A DNA stretch of 8,066 nt from Nitrospirota bacterium. GTDB taxonomy: Bacteria; Nitrospirota; UBA9217. Below are positions 1 to 6,813 of this stretch, in pieces. The stretch spans positions 469-8,534 of the forward strand of contig JAJYKN010000033.1 of the NCBI GenBank assembly GCA_021788515.1, written 5' to 3'. The position numbers and the translations under genes are program-made. Position 1 is the stretch's first letter, and every line of letters begins with the position of its first letter. The notes beneath the pieces are model-generated. The model was given only the letters and a program-made list of their open reading frames with translations. It did no database searches and was not told where the DNA came from.

Positions 1-396
1 GGTGAGGTAGCTCATGGTTGTTTCGCCGCCATAGTTCTGCCAGTTCGTGTTGGTTGCGAAGCTCACGGCAGTATTGAAAGAGAGGTCCGGCGCGACCCCG
101 GAAAACTTCTGCGGATTGAGCGGCAGCATACCCTGGAGCCGTTGGAGAAGATAGAGGAAAAAAAATCCTGCTGCGCTGAAGACCAGCACCGCAGCGGCGT
201 ATTTCTTCCAGCTCATTTCCTCATCACGCTTGATGCCGCACATACGGTAGAAAAGCCGTTCAACAGGCCCGAACACGCGGTCCAGGCCCGAAGGCTGCCC
301 TTCATAAACCCGGGCCATGTAGACCCCAAGCGGTTTTGCGAGAAGCAGCAAAACGCCAAAATATAAAACTAATTGCAAAATATCATCGCCGATCAT
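1..396 (-). CDS. kdpA: Potassium-transporting ATPase subunit A, N-terminal 132 residues (runs off left edge)
   Basis: KdpA is the K+-selective channel-like subunit of the KdpFABC pump in the inner membrane, used to scavenge K+ when it is scarce. The visible 132 codons start at the ATG at 396-394 and stay open to base 1. The N-terminus (MIGDDILQLVLYFGVLLLLA) is a first membrane helix. It is followed by KPLGVYMARVYEG, which is typical of KdpA, and by a second hydrophobic helix at about residues 67-86. Residues 115-125 read TNTNWQNYGGE, the hallmark first selectivity-filter loop of KdpA. A GGAGG ribosome site (404-408) sits 7 nt before the start, inside kdpF. The start codon overlaps the kdpF stop by 4 nt (ATGA), so the two genes are probably translationally coupled. 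The rest of kdpA and presumably kdpB and kdpC lie beyond the left edge. Identification is firm; only the C-terminal three quarters is missing. Confidence 0.95.
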   Translation of the reverse strand, partial: MIGDDILQLVLYFGVLLLLAKPLGVYMARVYEGQPSGLDRVFGPVERLFYRMCGIKRDEEMSWKKYAAAVLVFSAAGFFFLYLLQRLQGMLPLNPQKFSGVAPDLSFNTAVSFATNTNWQNYGGETTMSYLT

Positions 397-485
397 GAAA
401 ATGCCTCCGGTTTAAGAAGTGCTATCATGAGATAGACCAGCAGGCCCACGGCGAGAATTCCGCCGATCCAGTAAAACAATTCCAT
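393..485 (-). CDS. kdpF: KdpF, 30-residue single-helix subunit of the Kdp pump
   Basis: This micro-gene encodes 30 residues, close to the 29 of E. coli KdpF, the small membrane peptide that stabilises the KdpABC complex. The sequence begins MELFYWIGGILAVGLLVYLM and ends in LLKPEAFS. It is one hydrophobic helix followed by the [LIN]x[PA]EAF-like tail seen in the KdpF family. A GGAGG ribosome site (491-495) lies 5 nt before the ATG at 485-483. The stop codon overlaps the kdpA start in an ATGA junction, and the kdpA ribosome site lies within the last codons of kdpF. Position, length and tail motif together make the call strong even though the gene is too short for most gene finders. Confidence 0.9.
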   Translation of the reverse strand: MELFYWIGGILAVGLLVYLMIALLKPEAFS

Positions 486-494
486 GCCGTCCTC

Positions 495-575
495 CTAAAC
501 CCGTTCAACGAGTTTCATGAAAAGCCAACTGATAAGAAAAAGCACCATAATGATGCCGGTGAACAGAATGTCCAT
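495..575 (-). CDS. 26-residue hydrophobic micro-protein at the head of the kdp operon
   Basis: This is a 26-codon ORF directly ahead of kdpF. The product starts MDILFTGIIMVLFLISWLFM and ends KLVERV. It is a single predicted membrane helix with an acidic residue at the N-terminus and a KLVERV tail, so positive charge probably faces the cytoplasm. It has the best ribosome site in the kdp cluster (AAGGAGG, core at 581-585, 5 nt from the ATG at 575-573). Its TAG stop is embedded in the ribosome site of kdpF (TAGGAGG), so translation of the two is likely coupled. I do not know a named family for it. From memory, similar one-helix peptides ending in a short ER-containing tail precede kdpF in some other bacteria, but I cannot verify that here. 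It could be an extra Kdp subunit or a translational leader. The coding call rests on the ribosome site, spacing and hydrophobic composition. Confidence 0.7.
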   Translation of the reverse strand: MDILFTGIIMVLFLISWLFMKLVERV

Positions 576-592
576 GACCGCCTCCTTAGCCT

Positions 593-690
593 GGATAAAT
601 ATAAACATAAATGGAATAAATTTGCTGCTAAGAATGGCCGGGAAAACATTAATATTTCATAAAGATATTTCGTTGAAAATATTTTTTGGA
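593..690 (-). promoter_or_regulatory. AT-rich upstream region of the kdp operon with repeated TTTAT boxes
   Basis: The spacer between the ATPase stop and the kdp micro-ORF becomes strongly AT-rich here. On the minus strand four TTTAT pentamers lie close together (plus-strand ATAAA at 595, 601, 607 and 616; spacings 6, 6 and 9 bp), about 20 bp before the start codon at 575. E. coli KdpE is known to bind a T-rich site upstream of its kdp promoter that contains TTTATA and TTTACA elements, so these boxes could be a KdpE-like operator or simply the melting region of the promoter. I see no convincing -35/-10 pair. The 691-822 part of the spacer shows only a GAACAG/CTGTTC inverted repeat (780-785 and 805-810) without a T-run, so no clear terminator for the ATPase gene. 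Confidence 0.35.
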
Positions 691-822
691 TTCATGAAAG
701 TAAGACGCAGGATCGATCTGCACCTGGAACGAGGGCGCGAAATGACGAGACAGTCTTTCCGACTTTGGTAAGTACCCGAGAACAGCAAGGGTTGTACAAG
801 CCGCCTGTTCGCAAAGGGGTGC

Positions 823-3483
823 TTATACGAGAACCCGCTTCTTGACAATGAGCTTTCTCGCTTCCTCGGCGAAGAGCAGGAAGACGGCGAAGGGGGCAAG
901 CATGAGCCACGTGCCTCCTGAAATAGGCGCTGTTGAGAAGATCTCATTGCCCCATGGATGGTAAACGATGAAAAGCTGGAGCAGGAGCTCAACCGCAATC
1001 CCGGCGAAGATGAGCCTGTTCGTAAAAAAACCGATGCTGAACAGGGATTCCCGGTACGACCGGCAGGCGAAGACGTTGGCAATCTGCGTAATGATGATTG
1101 CGGTCAGACAGGCCGTGGTAGCCTGCATATACAGAAGATCGCGAGCCGGGAGCAGTGTCCCCCAGTGCCACCCCCCCGCTCTGAGCACCCAGAAAAATCC
1201 GAACATGCAGGCGATCGCTTCAATGGGACCGAGGAACAGATATGCCCGTGCCATCAAAGGAAAATCAAGCAGCCGCTCGTTCAATTTTCTCGGCGGCTGC
1301 TTCATAATACCGGATGTCGGCTTCTCCGATCCGAGCGCGAGTGCCGGGAGCATGTCCGTGCCGAGATCCACGGCGAGTATCTGCATGATCGTGAGCGGGA
1401 GCGGGATAGGGAACAGAATATAAGCAAGATACGGCACAGCCTCGGGGATATTTGACGCGAAGATGTAGGTGAGGAACTTCTTTATGTTCTCGTAGACCGT
1501 GCGGCCTTCTTCAACTGCGTTCACGATTGTGGCGAAGTTGTCGTCGAGCAGGACCATGACCGACGCCTCTTTTGCCACGTCCGTTCCGGTGATGCCCATG
1601 GAGATCCCGATGTCCGCTTTCTTGAGCGCCGGCGCGTCATTCACACCGTCGCCCGTTACCGCGACCACCTCACCGTTATCCTTCAGGAGGGATACGACCC
1701 GCATTTTGTGCTTCGGCGTCATGCGTGAGAAGATGATCTCCGGAGCTGCGAGCTTTTCCGTCAGTTCCTGGTCGGTCATCAGGCTGAATGCAGGACCGTC
1801 AATGATCACGGGCGTCTCGTGCACAAGGCCGATCTGTCGGGCGATGGCTACTGCGGTCCTGCTCCCGTCGCCGGTGATCATGATGATGCGTATTCCTGCA
1901 TCGTGGCATTTGCCGATGGCCTCGGGGACCTCGGGGCGCGGCGGGTCCTGCAGCGCGATGAGGCCGAGGAACGTCATGTCCTCTTCAACGCGCTCACCTG
2001 CTTCGCCGGTCATTTCGCGGCTTTCGAGTTCTTTCGAAGCAAAGGCCAGCACCCGGAGACCCATGTCCATAAGCACATGATCTGCATGCACGACGTCGTC
2101 CCGGTTCACGTCCTCGAGTGGCAGCCGCTTGCCATTGACCAGGATATGGCTGCAGAGCGGAAGAAGTTTTTCCATCGCGCCCTTGGAAAAGGCGAGCGTC
2201 TTGTTGTCCATGACGTTGACGGTGGTCATCATCTTCCGGTCGGCGTCAAAGGGGACCTCGAACAGGCGCTGCGCGGTAATCGCGCCCAAAGCATCATGCG
2301 CCGCTTTGAGCAGCGCGGTCTCCGTCGGGTCGCCGCGGTACTCATCGCCGGCAAAACGCGCGTTATTGCAGAGGGCGGCCGTCGTGAGCAGGAGCCGCGA
2401 CGTTTCCCCGGTCATGGCCGCCCCGGGCTCGATAAGCTCATCATCGAACCATAATTTCGCGACCGCCATCTTGTTCTGGGTAAGCGTGCCCGTCTTGTCC
2501 GTGCAGATCACGGTCACCGAACCGAGGGTCTCGACGGAGGTAAGGGTCTTCATCAGGGCTTTGCGTTTTGCCATGCGCTGGCTGCCCATGGCAAGGGCGA
2601 GCGTGACCGTGGGCAGCATGCCCTCGGGGATCAGCGCCACGGTGATCCCGATCGCGAATATGAAGTTGTTCCAGAAATCCCTGCCGATGACAAAACCGAG
2701 GGCAAAAAAGAACAGGCCGATCACCGCTGCAATGATCGCCACGACCCTTGTTGCCCGCACGATCTGCTTCTGGAGCGGGGAGAGGCCCGGCGTCACCGTC
2801 CCGGTAAGCAGCGCGATCCGGCCGAACTCTGTGCGCATGCCGGTCGCGTATACGACACCCAAACCATTGCCGCTGACGATCGTGGTGCCGGCAAAGGCGA
2901 TGTTCGGGCTGTTGATGGGGTCGCCCTCAGCGGGCTCGGTCCGGCGAAGCACCGGTTTCGACTCACCCGTGAGCGATGCGTTGTTGACCTTTAACCCGTT
3001 CGCTTCGATGAGCCGGAGATCGGCAGGGACCTTGTCCCCCTCGGCAAGCCGGACGAGGTCGCCGGGGACGATGAACTCCGCCGGGGAGGTAATCTCTTTT
3101 TCGCTCCGGATGACCGCAACGTTGAAGGGGAGCAGTTTTTTCAACGCTTCGAGGGCCTTTTCCGCGCGGTACTCCTGGATGAAGGTGAAGATCGCGTTGA
3201 TGACGATGACCGCAACAATAGCTGCACCAAGCGTGAACATGCCTTCGCCGGGGTGAAGATATTCCGAGAGGAAGGAAAGGCCGGAGGCGATCCAGAGCAG
3301 GATAGCGAGAAAATGCGTGAACTGCCCGAGCAGCCTGAGCACGAGGCTCCTGCTCTTCACCCTGGTGATCTCATTCCGGCCGAACTCAGCAAGGCGTCGT
3401 TTTGCCTCCTCCTCGTTCAGGCCCTGTTCGGAGGTGACGAGGGTGCGAAAGACGTCTTCTCTGGTGAGATTGTTGATTTTCAT
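823..3483 (-). CDS. P-type cation-transporting ATPase, Na,K/H,K-ATPase-like (P2C) class, 886 aa
   Basis: This is an inner-membrane ion pump driven by ATP through an aspartyl-phosphate. Landmarks in order are an N-terminal cation-ATPase domain (LTREDVFRTL..., residues 6-70), TGES (172-175), M4 with IPEGMLPT (285-292), DKTGTLT with the phosphorylated Asp329, the nucleotide-site KGA (434-436), MITGDG (535-540), TGDGVNDAP (610-618), then M5-M10. M5 reads SNIPE (677-681) and M6 reads DLGTDM (705-711). These keep the Ser/Asn/Glu and Asp/Thr/Asp cation ligands of animal Na,K-ATPase alpha, and the M4-M6 wording is closer to that family than to SERCA. In M8 the segment QIAN (800-803) has Asn where Na,K-ATPase has Asp926. 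The transported ion cannot be fixed from sequence; Na+, K+, H+ or Ca2+ all remain possible. I chose the ATG at 3483; an in-frame TTG at 3507 would add eight residues. Neither has a good ribosome site. Confidence 0.9.
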   Translation of the reverse strand: MKINNLTREDVFRTLVTSEQGLNEEEAKRRLAEFGRNEITRVKSRSLVLRLLGQFTHFLAILLWIASGLSFLSEYLHPGEGMFTLGAAIVAVIVINAIFTFIQEYRAEKALEALKKLLPFNVAVIRSEKEITSPAEFIVPGDLVRLAEGDKVPADLRLIEANGLKVNNASLTGESKPVLRRTEPAEGDPINSPNIAFAGTTIVSGNGLGVVYATGMRTEFGRIALLTGTVTPGLSPLQKQIVRATRVVAIIAAVIGLFFFALGFVIGRDFWNNFIFAIGITVALIPEGMLPTVTLALAMGSQRMAKRKALMKTLTSVETLGSVTVICTDKTGTLTQNKMAVAKLWFDDELIEPGAAMTGETSRLLLTTAALCNNARFAGDEYRGDPTETALLKAAHDALGAITAQRLFEVPFDADRKMMTTVNVMDNKTLAFSKGAMEKLLPLCSHILVNGKRLPLEDVNRDDVVHADHVLMDMGLRVLAFASKELESREMTGEAGERVEEDMTFLGLIALQDPPRPEVPEAIGKCHDAGIRIIMITGDGSRTAVAIARQIGLVHETPVIIDGPAFSLMTDQELTEKLAAPEIIFSRMTPKHKMRVVSLLKDNGEVVAVTGDGVNDAPALKKADIGISMGITGTDVAKEASVMVLLDDNFATIVNAVEEGRTVYENIKKFLTYIFASNIPEAVPYLAYILFPIPLPLTIMQILAVDLGTDMLPALALGSEKPTSGIMKQPPRKLNERLLDFPLMARAYLFLGPIEAIACMFGFFWVLRAGGWHWGTLLPARDLLYMQATTACLTAIIITQIANVFACRSYRESLFSIGFFTNRLIFAGIAVELLLQLFIVYHPWGNEIFSTAPISGGTWLMLAPFAVFLLFAEEARKLIVKKRVLV

Positions 3484-3567
3484 AAATAAGAAATTCAGCC
3501 GCGGCAATCGCAGAGATTTCGGAAAATAACGTAAAATACGGGGCGTCAGAATTCCAAGCTTGTTGTG

Positions 3568-3597
3568 AAAAAAACCGGTATGACCCCGGCATAACCG
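3568..3597 (-). terminator. Weak rho-independent terminator after the universal stress gene
   Basis: On the minus strand a short hairpin (CGGTTATG, 7-nt loop, CATACCG, with one bulged T) is followed at once by GG and then seven T (plus-strand A-run 3568-3574). It lies between the universal stress gene and the ATPase gene. If real, it separates their transcripts. The stem is only 7 bp with a bulge, so termination may be partial. Confidence 0.45.
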
Positions 3598-3604
3598 AAC
3601 AATC

Positions 3605-3671
3605 GCGGAGCGCGCGGAGAAAGCCGATTCGCTCTGAATGCTTTTCCTCTGCGTCCCGGCGTCTCTGCGGT
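3605..3671. repeat. REP-like imperfect inverted repeat of GCGGAG/CTCTGCG words
   Basis: The left arm (3605-3624, GCGGAGCGCGCGGAGAAAGC) and the right arm (3640-3671, beginning GCTTTTCCTCTGCG and ending GTCTCTGCGGT) are imperfect reverse complements around a 15-nt loop. The right arm read on the minus strand is a near-tandem of CGCAGAG words (CGCAGAGACGCCGGGACGCAGAGG). Such CGCAGAG-rich palindromes resemble the dispersed intergenic repeats found in many environmental bacterial genomes. It lies in a non-coding spacer, as expected for a REP-type element. Copy number cannot be seen in one window. Confidence 0.5.
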
Positions 3672-3725
3672 ATGTTCTGATTTTTTACGGGATGACCAAA
3701 TTTGTTGACGAAAATATTTTCTGCG

Positions 3726-4559
3726 TTACTGCTCCGGTCTCAGAATGATAAGGTTGCACGGCGTCTCGCGCAGAACGTATTCCACCGGGTTGCCCTTGAG
3801 CAGAAGATTGAAAAAGCCCCGTTCGCTCGCGCCCATGATGATGAGGTCCCTGCGCCGCGCCGCCGCTTCGATGGCAATGCTTTTCCCGGTCATGCCCGAG
3901 GCAAGACGCTTCTCGTGTTCGACGTTGTACTGGTCCAGATGCCCGATGAACCGCGAGATGTCGGGCGGAATGTTCCGCTCCCATTCCAGGGGCGTTAGAT
4001 AGGTCTCGCCATGGAAGAACTTTTTCAGCGGTTTCGTCGTGTGAAAAAGATGAATTTTGGAACCAAAACTTTTCGCCAGCATCGAGGCGAAGTAGCTTCG
4101 CTCCGGGATATGATCGATGTGTTCCTTCACCGGGACGAGGATCTCCCGCGGGTGGATCCTGCCCATGTTCACGACCCGCACGAGGGCCACGGAACAGTGA
4201 AGGGAGAGTGAGAGCCCTCGCGCCACGGTGCGGGCGAAGAAACGTTTTTCCACGTCTTCCCGCCGCGTAGCGGCAAAAACGATATCGATCCCTTCTGCGT
4301 CAACGATCTTCGTGATCTGCTTAAGGGGCGTGCCTGTTTCGAGGACGCAGTCGGCTTTGACGCCCAATTCCCGTGCGCGGTTTGACAGCCGTTTAACTGC
4401 TTCCTCGGCAAGGCGGAAACCCTTGTCCGCGAGCCCGTTCTCCGCAATGGAACAGAAGGTGATCCCGGCATTCGCTTCTTTCGCGAGATACAGCGCGTAG
4501 CGCGCCGAAACCTCGGAGTTCAGGTGTTCGTTCACCGCGGCGAGGACCTTTTTATACAT
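3726..4559 (-). CDS. Universal stress protein, tandem UspA domains, 277 aa
   Basis: This is a cytoplasmic two-domain Usp protein. Domain 1 starts MYKKVLAAVNEHLNSEVSAR and spans about residues 1-130. Domain 2 starts REILVPVKEHIDHI at 138 and ends with DLIIMGASERG (238-248) and GNPVEYVLRETPCNLIILRP (256-275), the classic C-terminal Usp strand-helix-strand signature. The usual ATP-binding pattern is G-x2-G-x9-G-[ST]. In domain 2 it reads G243-A-S-E246, nine residues, then G256-N257, so the second Gly and the final Ser/Thr are replaced. In domain 1 the matching stretch (FAATRREDVEKRFFAR, 95-110) has lost the motif altogether. Domain 1 is thus unlikely to bind ATP canonically and domain 2 is doubtful. 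The TPCNLIILRP ending resembles Usp domains attached to cation or amino-acid transporters, which fits its position upstream of an ion pump. Its actual partner is unknown. Confidence 0.88.
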   Translation of the reverse strand: MYKKVLAAVNEHLNSEVSARYALYLAKEANAGITFCSIAENGLADKGFRLAEEAVKRLSNRARELGVKADCVLETGTPLKQITKIVDAEGIDIVFAATRREDVEKRFFARTVARGLSLSLHCSVALVRVVNMGRIHPREILVPVKEHIDHIPERSYFASMLAKSFGSKIHLFHTTKPLKKFFHGETYLTPLEWERNIPPDISRFIGHLDQYNVEHEKRLASGMTGKSIAIEAAARRRDLIIMGASERGFFNLLLKGNPVEYVLRETPCNLIILRPEQ

Positions 4560-4565
4560 GCCTCA

Positions 4566-4594
4566 AAGATAGCACCGGCCTCTTGAGAAATCAA
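4566..4594 (-). promoter_or_regulatory. Candidate sigma70-type promoter giving a near-leaderless usp transcript
   Basis: On the minus strand TTGATT (4594-4589) and TATCTT (4571-4566) are separated by exactly 17 bp. The start codon at 4559 begins 7 nt after the -10 box, so transcription would begin at or beside the A of ATG. The only purine-rich stretch nearby, GAGG (4564-4561), is 1 nt from the ATG, too close to act as a normal ribosome site, which agrees with a leaderless message. A longer transcript from further upstream is the alternative. Confidence 0.4.
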
Positions 4595-4622
4595 ATGGGA
4601 GTGCCTGATTATGCCGGCTCTT

Positions 4623-4646
4623 TCCAGGGCTTTTAAGCTGCCTGGA
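4623..4646. repeat. Short palindrome in the glnA-usp spacer
   Basis: TCCAGG (4623-4628) and CCTGGA (4641-4646) are perfect reverse complements, and between them lies a second palindrome, GCTTTTAAGC (4629-4638). On the plus strand the structure is followed within 2 nt by six T, so it could act as a terminator for plus-strand transcripts, but no plus-strand gene is present. It may instead be an operator for the universal stress gene. The remainder of the spacer (4647-4768) shows nothing I can interpret. Confidence 0.3.
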
Positions 4647-4768
4647 CATTTTTTGAGCGGACAGGTCGCCGGGGCAAGGTGCAATCGTTATTGTGGAAAG
4701 GTCGTGAAGCGGGGTGCTGTTGAACTCGGCCAAAAGACAGGAAGTGTGCGTTGCCGGTGTGTCTTTAC

Positions 4769-4808
4769 AAAAAAAACCGGAACCCCCGTTGACCAGGGTT
4801 CCGGTTTT
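4769..4808 (-). terminator. Strong rho-independent terminator of the glnB-glnA unit
   Basis: A perfect 13-bp stem (AAAACCGGAACCC, 4773-4785, with 4796-4808) encloses a 10-nt loop. On the minus strand it is followed by a run of eight T. It begins 24 bp after the glnA stop codon, so it is the natural 3' end of the glnA message. The opposite orientation has only four T and would work less well. Confidence 0.9.
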
Positions 4809-4831
4809 GATCGATGTGCCGCAATAAGCGC

Positions 4832-6247
4832 TTAGATGTCGTAGTACAGGAAGAACTCGTAGGGATGGGGACGAAGCCTGAGTGCGTCCACTTCCTTGGT
4901 CCTCTTGTAGTTGATGTGCATCTCGATCGCATCCTTGGTGAACACGTCGCCTTTCAGCAGGAAAGCGTGATCTGCTTCGAGGTTGTTCAGGGCCTCTTCG
5001 AGCGAGCCCGGCATGGAAGGCACTGAGGCGAGTTCCTCCGGCGCCATATCGTAGATGTCCTTATCGAGCGGCTGGCCCGGATCGATCTTGTTTTCGATGC
5101 CGTCAAGACCGGCCATGAGCATGGCAGCGAAGGCCATGTAGGGGTTGCAGGACGGGTCAGGGAAGCGGACCTCGATCCTCTTTGTCTTGGGGTTCGCGCT
5201 GTACATGGGTATCCGGACCGAGGCGGAGCGGTTCCTGCTCGAATATGCCAGGTTCACCGGCGCTTCAAAGCCCGGTGTCAGACGTTTGTAGGAGTTCATG
5301 GTCGGGTTCGTGAAGGCAGCGATGACTTTCGCATGCTTCAGGATGCCGCCGATGTAGTGGAGCGCCATCTGGGACATGCCGGCGTACTTGTCGCCTGCGA
5401 ACAGGGGTTTGCCGCCTTTCCAGATGGACTGATGAGTGTGCATGCCCGAGCCGTTGTCGCCGAAGAGCGGCTTCGGCATGAAGGTCACGGTCTTGTTGTG
5501 CCTCTTGGCAACGTTCTTGATGATGTACTTGAACATCATGACCTGGTCAGCGCATTTGACAAGGTTACTGAACCGGATGTCGATCTCGGCCTGGCCTGCG
5601 GTCGCCACTTCGTGGTGCTGGCGCTCGACGTAGATGCCGACTTTCTGCATCTCCTCCACCATCTCGGTGCGGATGTCTTCCTGGGAGTCGATCGGGGGCA
5701 CGGGGAAATAGCCTTCCTTGTGGCGGGGCTTGTACCCGAGGTTCGGGTTTTCGACCCGGCCGCTGTTCCAGATGCCTTCCGAGCTGTCTATGTGATAATA
5801 GCCTTCGTGGGAATTCTGGTCGAAACGAACATCGTCGAAAATGAAGAATTCCGGCTCAGGGCCCATGTAGCAGGTGTCGCCGAGGCCGGTGGACTTGAGG
5901 TACGCTTCTGCTTTTTGCGCGATATGACGCGGGTCGCGGGAGTAGCGCTCTTTGGTGATCGGGTCAACGATATTGCAGATGAGCGAGAGCGTGGGGTACT
6001 TGGTGAAAGGGTCCATCACCGCAGTGTCCGCATCAGGAACGACAAGCATGTCGCTCGTATGAATGGACTGCCAGCCGCGGATGCTCGATCCGTCGAACCC
6101 AAGACCTTCTTCGAAAATGGCCTCGGTCAGCTCATCCACAGGTACCGAGAAGTGCTGCCAGAGTCCGGGGAAATCCATGAACTTCATGTCTACCATCATT
6201 GCTTTGTTGTCTTTTGCCATCTTTAGTACGTCTTTTGGTGTCGCCAT
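4832..6247 (-). CDS. glnA: Glutamine synthetase type I (GSI-beta), 471 aa
   Basis: The enzyme joins ammonia to glutamate using ATP and is the entry point of nitrogen assimilation; GSI is a cytoplasmic dodecamer. The length of 471 is typical of GSI. Visible signatures are FDGSSIRGW (51-59) in the beta-grasp domain; metal-ligand glutamates in GPEPEFF (129-135; Glu131, Glu133) and in [13 protein letters not shown] (211-223; Glu213, Glu221); [12 protein letters not shown] (263-274); [13 protein letters not shown] (318-330) carrying the Glu328 flap; and [10 protein letters not shown] (357-366). Tyr399 in [11 protein letters not shown] matches the adenylylated Tyr397 of the enteric enzyme, so control by a GlnE-type adenylyltransferase is expected. 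A GGAGG site (6255-6259) lies 7 nt before the ATG. It follows glnB by 90 bp, probably in one operon, and ends at a strong terminator. Nothing in the active site looks altered. Confidence 0.98.
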   Translation of the reverse strand: MATPKDVLKMAKDNKAMMVDMKFMDFPGLWQHFSVPVDELTEAIFEEGLGFDGSSIRGWQSIHTSDMLVVPDADTAVMDPFTKYPTLSLICNIVDPITKERYSRDPRHIAQKAEAYLKSTGLGDTCYMGPEPEFFIFDDVRFDQNSHEGYYHIDSSEGIWNSGRVENPNLGYKPRHKEGYFPVPPIDSQEDIRTEMVEEMQKVGIYVERQHHEVATAGQAEIDIRFSNLVKCADQVMMFKYIIKNVAKRHNKTVTFMPKPLFGDNGSGMHTHQSIWKGGKPLFAGDKYAGMSQMALHYIGGILKHAKVIAAFTNPTMNSYKRLTPGFEAPVNLAYSSRNRSASVRIPMYSANPKTKRIEVRFPDPSCNPYMAFAAMLMAGLDGIENKIDPGQPLDKDIYDMAPEELASVPSMPGSLEEALNNLEADHAFLLKGDVFTKDAIEMHINYKRTKEVDALRLRPHPYEFFLYYDI

Positions 6248-6268
6248 GTTGCTTCCTCCTCTAGTGAA

Positions 6269-6303
6269 ATCAGTTGATAGTTCTCAGTTCTTAGTTTTGA
6301 GTT
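6269..6303. repeat. Five tandem copies of a degenerate 7-bp repeat between glnB and glnA
   Basis: On the plus strand five consecutive heptamers fit NNNAGTT: ATCAGTT, GATAGTT, CTCAGTT, CTTAGTT and TTGAGTT. On the minus (mRNA) strand they read AACTNNN. The last four bases are invariant and the first three vary. The array ends about 10 nt before the glnA ribosome site, so it lies in the untranslated leader between glnB and glnA. Heptanucleotide tandem repeats are known from cyanobacteria and other bacteria; any function here is unknown. Confidence 0.75.
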
Positions 6304-6337
6304 AACAGCGAAAAACTTAAAACGTGCACCTGTTTTA

Positions 6338-6809
<472 letters not shown>

Positions 6810-6813
6810 ACTA

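Noticed and set aside
142..366. Plus-strand 74-codon frame opposite kdpA
   Set aside because: It is antisense to the clear KdpA N-terminus, including the conserved KPLGVYMARVYEG segment.
780..810. GAACAG / CTGTTC inverted repeat after the ATPase stop
   Set aside because: The 19-nt loop and absence of a T-run do not support a rho-independent terminator.
657..1082. Minus-strand 141-codon frame overlapping the ATPase C-terminus and the kdp spacer
   Set aside because: It is out of frame with the ATPase, Ser/Arg-rich, without a ribosome site, and crosses the AT-rich kdp regulatory region.
2129..3256. Plus-strand 375-codon open frame opposite the P-type ATPase
   Set aside because: It is antisense to conserved ATPase motifs and Ser/Ala/Met-rich in the manner of shadow frames.
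5333..6226. Plus-strand 297-codon open frame opposite glnA
   Set aside because: It lies wholly antisense to an unmistakable glutamine synthetase; the frame is open because of the codon bias of glnA, and its product looks like no family.
6318..6337. TAAAAC / GTTTTA inverted repeat just after the glnB stop
   Set aside because: The 6-bp AT-rich arms with an off-centre GTGCAC and no solid T-run are too weak to call a terminator or attenuator.
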